Shown here: in pieces, positions 61,542-64,000 of the stretch
Numbering within the stretch: the stretch's first letter is position 1
Layout: each line of letters opens with the position of its first letter
Source: Volvox africanus
Lineage: Eukaryota > Chlorophyta > Chlorophyceae > Chlamydomonadales > Volvocaceae
Direction of reading: 5' to 3'
Assembly: GCA_030268105.1 (NCBI GenBank)
Contig: BSDZ01000078.1
Location: 7,387,501-7,451,500, forward strand
Length of the DNA: 64,000 nucleotides
The notes under the pieces: model-generated
Databases searched by the model: none
Told to the model about the DNA's origin: nothing
What the model saw: the letters and a program-made list of their open reading frames with translations, nothing else
Made by a program: the position numbers and the translations under genes

Positions 61542-63672
61542 TGTTGAAGTCAACAAAGCGCCCGGCCGTATTGTCCGGCGCTCCTATCGGATTAATTCCA
61601 TTTAAGTCCGATCAAGCATTGTTCGTCGAAGAGCACGGTTGTTATCAGCTAGGTTAAGAAGGATATCTCAAACGGATTACGACGTTTCTGGGCATGGCGT
61701 CTTGATAATAGAGATGTCATGTTGTCGCAGTCATGATACATAGAGAGAATTCTAGATAAGCAAGGATTGGAGGTAGTCAGATCGAGAGCCATTCCAATAG
61801 CAGTAGGCGTGAAGATGATGAAGTGGACATACTGGAGGATCCATCGCCATATAGGGCACTGGTCGGCAAATTGAATAACTTGGAATTTAGTACCCGACCA
61901 GACTTAGGATATGCCCTAAGCGTACTGTCCAGGTTTATGGGCAAGCCTAACAAGATGGCAATGGGAATGCCAATAAGGTCCATGGTACGGAGGAGATGGT
62001 TGCGTATGCTATAGTGAAAGCGTTCGGGGGATGCCTTGTTAAGGGACAACGTATAGCGTATTGGACTTATGATGGATGATGGAATTACGTGGACGCTGAT
62101 ATGTGGCGATATCTGTGGAGTGTCGAAGTAAATATGTCATGAGCAGCAGACGTTAATTGTTCCTGTAAAATTTACCTACCAACGTTTGCAAATTTAACCT
62201 ACCATATAATAAAGATTGTCCTGTCCTGGTTCATGGATAGAACCCCGTAAGTCTCACACTTGTCTCGCACAACAAAGGAATTGTACATTTAATAATCGGC
62301 AAAATTTTGGTTTCTGATTTGGCGGTAATTATATTATTTAGCTGAAGAGCAACTTTCATTTCGTTTGACCACTTCATTTCGTTTCACCACATGAAAGTGT
62401 GCCCACATTAGCAACTGAAATGAAAAAGTGGCAAATGTTCGAAAACTTATTGAATACTAAAAGGGTAAATGCGTAAGCAATTGCACCAGCAGTTTAACAT
62501 TTAAAAGCCCGCACCATAATGATAGCCCGCACCATAACTGTTCTGACGGAAAATAAATTTTTCAGCTGAAGAGCAATGATAAAGGCCAATTTAAATTCGA
62601 TTTCCGCAAGAAAGTGCCCAGATTGAGTATAAGCAACTGAATGCAATTCAATAAAAAAAGCAATTCAAAAAGTGGCAAAATGTCAAAATAATTTCAACAC
62701 GATTCAAAGCAAAAAGGGTAAATACTTAAGGAATTGCACAAGCATTAAAATATTTCACAGCCGGCATCATAATGATTTCTGTTCTGACAAGAATTATAAT
62801 ATTCAATTGAATACAACATAAAGGGCAGTTTCCCATCTTTTTACCCCATACAAAGCCAGTGGCACCCTGAGATCATCAAACCCGGCCTCCAAGCGCGGCA
62901 CGCACCCGCCATTGGTTAAAGCAGTTGCCGGCTGATGGCACCCCGGGGGAATGCCGGGTAAATTTTCAGCTGAAGAGCAATAATGAGGGCCAGTTCAATT
63001 TTGATTTTGAACACTCATGAGTGAAAGAATGTCAGCAAATATGAGGGGGGGCCGGACGCTTTGCTGACACACAACAATTCACTCAATACGCAAGGATACT
63101 ATAATGGTGTCGTACTGAAGATAACTGAACATAACATCACCCATTAGTGCACAACTTCCTTTGTTTGCATGCACATTTGTTATAAAATAGATAACACAGT
63201 ACACTTCTCCTCCCTATCCAGGCAGCCTTTTCTATGTCAAGTTGTATGCCATCCCCATTTCGTGGCGGCAGAAGGGTGACTTCATCTCTGGTAGAGCCTT
63301 TGCAAACGTTGCAGGTAACATCTCCGTACGGCAGTATACCAGCACTACTTCCCCACTTGCAACACTCTCCCGGTGCTTTACATCAACATGCTTCGTTCTT
63401 GATGCATATATGGGATATTTGCCTAGGTTCATCGCTCCTCGCGAGTACACCCAGATCTTAATTTTTGAGTTGTTGATGTCCATGCCTCCGCGCATTTGGT
63501 TAAGCATTTGGCTTCTCGAACTGCACAGGGCTTCTCCGCTTCCACGGATGTAGCCACTCTTCACTTCATGCCCTTATCAGCCTTGGCTTGGCGTAATCCT
63601 TATTCCTAACTTGTCATCACCTCGACGAATATGGATATTATCAGGACGCCGCTCAGAAAAGCTGTAGATAGG
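61542..63672 (+). repeat. satellite monomer 24 (2131 bp, subfamily B)
   Basis: Full-length B unit with a private tgtaaaAtttacc near 62,170 (others tgtaaattttacc). Confidence 0.95.
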
Positions 63673-64000
63673 TGTTGAAGTCAACAAAGCGCCCGGCCGT
63701 ATTGTCCGGCGCTCCTATCGGATTAATTCCATTTAAGTCCGATCAAGCATTGTTCGTCGAAGAGCACGGTTGTTATCAGCTAGGTTAAGAAGGATATCTC
63801 AAACGGATTACGACGTTTCTGGGCATGGCGTCTTGATAATAGAGATGTCATGTTGTCGCAGTCATGATACATAGAGAGAATTCTAGATAAGCAAGGATTG
63901 GAGGTAGTCAGATCGAGAGCCATTCCAATAGCAGTAGGCGTGAAGATGATGAAGTGGACATACTGGAGGATCCATCGCCATATAGGGCACTGGTCGGCAA
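63673..64000 (+). repeat. satellite monomer 25 (partial, cut by window edge)
   Basis: The first 328 bp of a further B-type monomer (cttgAtaat, ggcgTgaag, ccAtat, acTggtc). The array continues past the window. Confidence 0.95.

Larger units (their letters stand above)
8120..64000 (+). repeat. 2.13-kb satellite array, head-to-tail, 24 complete monomers plus a partial
   Basis: The same sequence recurs in one orientation with period 2131 bp (variants 2111, 2112, 2117, 2125, about 2130). It is interrupted only by the copia element at 9735-14253. Each monomer, phased from the TGTTGAAGTCAACA hairpin, contains in order: a GC-rich hairpin (offset about 14-50), a + strand decayed copia RT/RNase H piece (about 65-600), about 1 kb of AT-rich DNA with sub-repeats (about 600-1650), an LTR-like start and polypurine tract read on - (about 1650-1680), and a - strand copia RNase H piece (about 1690-2060). 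Monomers are nearly identical, which implies ongoing homogenisation. The array runs off the right edge. Function is unknown; heterochromatin or a centromere-type satellite is possible. Confidence 0.96.

Noticed and set aside
8120..64000. CRISPR array.
   Set aside because: The unit is 2.1 kb with no unique spacers, in a eukaryotic retroelement context.
8120..64000. Ribosomal DNA or intergenic spacer array.
   Set aside because: The unit contains copia pol relics and AT-rich filler. I see no rRNA gene sequence in it.

Overview
This is eukaryotic nuclear DNA made almost entirely of retrotransposons and a long tandem satellite. I found no host gene, rRNA, tRNA or bacterial-type operon. The organism cannot be named from the window. 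A chromodomain-bearing Ty3/gypsy element, a single-ORF Ty1/copia element and a multi-kilobase satellite would suit a green alga, plant or other protist (low confidence). The stops seen behave as in the standard code.

Layout. (1) Bases 1-8120 hold two decayed Ty3/gypsy chromovirus pol regions in tail-to-tail inverted orientation: copy 1 on + (1-3546, cut by the window edge) and copy 2 on - (4406-8120). They form a palindrome with arms of about 3.57 kb around an 0.8 kb unique loop that starts and ends with LTR-type sequence. Both copies share one nonsense codon and one frameshift in integrase, and each also has private lesions. (2) At 8120 gypsy copy 2 stops abruptly and a satellite begins. It runs to the right edge (64000) and clearly continues beyond. 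(3) The satellite is a head-to-tail array of 24 complete monomers plus one partial, usually 2131 bp, with length variants of 2111, 2112, 2117, 2125 and about 2130 bp. (4) The first monomer is split by a complete, apparently young Ty1/copia element (9735-14253, - strand). It has an intact 1364-residue Gag-Pol, two 162-bp LTRs that read identically, a 5-bp target duplication (ACTTC) and a primer site complementary to the anticodon arm of a methionine tRNA.

The main discovery is what the satellite is made of. Each monomer carries two decayed pieces of a different copia pol gene in opposite orientations: a + strand RT/RNase H-junction piece and a - strand RNase H C-terminal piece that runs into a polypurine tract and an LTR-like start. 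About 1 kb of AT-rich non-coding DNA with its own sub-repeats lies between them. The array also has higher-order structure: a seven-monomer, 14,863-bp block (about 24.03-38.90 kb) is followed directly by a near-perfect second copy (about 38.90-53.76 kb, offset 14,863-14,864). Marker substitutions and two small deletions recur in the same order in both copies. Two monomer subfamilies (A and B) and mosaics between them are visible.

How the parts fit (inference): a rearranged copia relic was amplified by unequal exchange into a large satellite, perhaps pericentromeric or other heterochromatin. The array edge abuts a dead inverted chromovirus pair, and a functional-looking copia element later inserted into the edge monomer.
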